Source: Phaeodactylum tricornutum CCAP 1055/1 | Lineage: Eukaryota > Bacillariophyta > Bacillariophyceae > Surirellales > Neidiaceae | Reading direction: 5' to 3' | Assembly (NCBI RefSeq): GCF_000150955.2 | Contig: NC_011685.1 | Coordinates: forward strand, 496,001 to 560,000 | Length of the DNA stretch: 64,000 nucleotides | Shown here: one piece after another, positions 62,989-64,000 of the stretch | Position numbering within the stretch: position 1 is the stretch's first letter | Layout: every line of letters starts with the position of its first letter | Translations under genes and position numbers: made by a program | The notes under the pieces: model-generated | What the model was told of the DNA's origin: nothing | The model's database searches: none | What the model saw: the letters and a program-made list of their open reading frames with translations, nothing else

Positions 62989-64000
62989 ATGGACGTGTCG
63001 TTACGGAACAAATCACTGTCGGTCGACACCTTGGCTCCCAATCACGTTTGTATCGACGGGAAGGTCTTCGATTTGGACTCGTTCGATCATCCCGGGGGGG
63101 ATTCCATTCACGTCTTTGGAGGCAACGACGTGACGGTCCTGTACAAGATGATTCATCCGCATCACGGACCCAATCAATACGCGCAAAAGATGAAACTAGT
63201 CGGTGTGATTGACAAATACCGGTGCGAGTAAGTGCCCGCGATGGATACAGACAGACAGAGAATGAGAGGAGCTTTGGGCAAGCTGCTAGCCTTGTTAGTC
63301 TATCGGCTACCGGCCGAAAAAACACCATTCCTCATCGACCTGTTTCTAAAACTGTTAGGTATTCGTTCGATTCCGATTTTGGCAAAGAGATGAAACGCGA
63401 AGTCTTCCAGATTGTCCGTCGCGGACAAGAGTTCGGCACCGTGGGTTACTTCTTCCGAGCCTTCCTCTACATTGCCTTTTTCGTTGCCGTGGTGTACCGA
63501 TGGACCTTTCAGACGGGTCCCTCCTACGCGTTGGCTGTTGTTTTTGGCCTGGCAAAGGCTTTGATCGGACTCAACGTCCAACACGACGCCAATCACGGCG
63601 CTGCCGCCCCGCCGGGACGCAAGAACGTATGGATCAACGACCTCCTCGGGTGGGGAGCCGATCTCATTGGTGGCTGTAAATACCTCTGGATTCAAAAACA
63701 CTGGACGCACCACGCCTACACCAATCACGCGGAGAAGGATCCCGACGCCTTTGCCGCCGAACCGTTTTTGATCTTCCGAGAGTATCCCGCATCGCATCCT
63801 GCCCGGCAGTGGTACCACAAGTATCAAACGCTTCTCTTTCTACCAATCATTGCCGGTTACTGGCTCTCATCGGTACTTAGTCTGGAAGTAGCCAAACTGC
63901 AGGACGCGGGCGCCATGAGCGCCACGATGAAATTCGAAAACAATTTCGTGGCCCGACAACGCAAGTTTACGGTCTTTTGGCGCATTGTGCATTTGGTTAT
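62989..64000 (+). CDS. Front-end fatty acid desaturase, delta-5 type (partial, runs off window)
   Basis: Exon 1 62989-63227, intron 63228-63358 (131 bp, donor GTAAGT, acceptor GTTAG), exon 2 63359 to beyond the window. The start ATG at 62989 has a strong context (GCCGCCATGG) and is preferred over the upstream Met at 62854. The N-terminal cytochrome b5 domain shows the heme motif FDHPGGDSIHVFGGNDVT. The desaturase part has histidine box 1 QHDANHG and box 2 HWTHHAYTNH; box 3 lies past the end. The sequence is close to, but not the same as, the P. tricornutum delta-5 desaturase I remember (for example GGNDVTV.YKMIHP and KREVF.IVRRG shared), so it is probably its paralogue. Role: inserts the delta-5 double bond in C20 acyl chains in the ER, on the way to arachidonic and eicosapentaenoic acid, taking electrons through the fused b5. 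Confidence 0.9.

Noticed and set aside
63300-63827. 175-codon minus-strand frame
   Set aside because: Antisense to the desaturase exon with histidine boxes.
1-64000. CRISPR arrays, rRNA or tRNA genes
   Set aside because: No regularly spaced short repeats, rRNA-like sequence or tRNA-like cloverleaf was noticed; consistent with nuclear eukaryotic DNA, though tRNAs cannot be excluded by eye.

Overview
The window looks like nuclear DNA of a pennate diatom, most likely Phaeodactylum tricornutum or a close relative. The grounds are diatom-type Ty1/copia (CoDi-like) retroelement fossils, two proteins with the diatom-expanded DUF6824 domain, short GT-AG introns (67-121 bp where resolved), a signal peptide ending in a diatom plastid-type Ser/Phe junction, and a front-end (cytochrome b5 fused) fatty acid desaturase very like the known P. 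tricornutum delta-5 enzyme. The species call is inference from family knowledge; no database search was possible.

Layout. 1-1.8 kb: 3' part of a copia fossil ending in a 149-bp LTR. 2-3.7 kb: a DUF6824/Tudor-like gene. 3.7-6.5 kb: AT-rich DNA with no convincing gene. 6.57-9.79 kb (-): a kinase / C2H2 zinc finger / PP2C phosphatase fusion. 10.7-11.6 kb: remnant of a hAT-like DNA transposase. 11.9-14.8 kb: a chalcone-isomerase-like mitochondrial protein, a tiny membrane ORF and an unidentified protein. 15.5-22.5 kb: transposon graveyard with a broken copia element, a diverged repeat pair and a solo LTR identical in length to the LTR at 1.65 kb. 22.8-29.2 kb (+): separase. 29.4-38.1 kb (-): two tandem SAC1/SLC13-like transporters carrying RCK-C and ACT-like regulatory domains, with a nearly identical (converted or recently duplicated) 3' half. 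39.5-40.4 kb (-): second DUF6824 protein. 41.5-43.6 kb: PPR-like organelle RNA protein. 44.1-46.1 kb: type II membrane SGNH-like protein. 46.2-47.5 kb (-): plastid-targeted AlgH/UPF0301 protein. 47.9-49.0 kb: conserved-looking unknown. 49.1-50.1 kb (-): FSH serine hydrolase. 50.6-56.2 kb: long coiled-coil protein followed, in another frame, by about 21 IQ motifs and a SAP-like tail, probably one spliced gene. 56.3-59.1 kb (-): CLC chloride/proton exchanger. 59.7-62.1 kb (-): a repeat-rich gene that looks gag-derived. 63.0 kb to the window end: delta-5-type desaturase (partial).

The right half is compact: convergent neighbours are separated by only 103-153 bp and divergent neighbours share 0.5-0.9 kb. 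These shared regions repeatedly carry a short TCACWGTCA / TGACWGTGA type motif that may be a core promoter or regulator site. There is no operon-like functional cluster: the genes have unrelated roles (cell division, ion and anion transport, lipid synthesis, organelle RNA handling).
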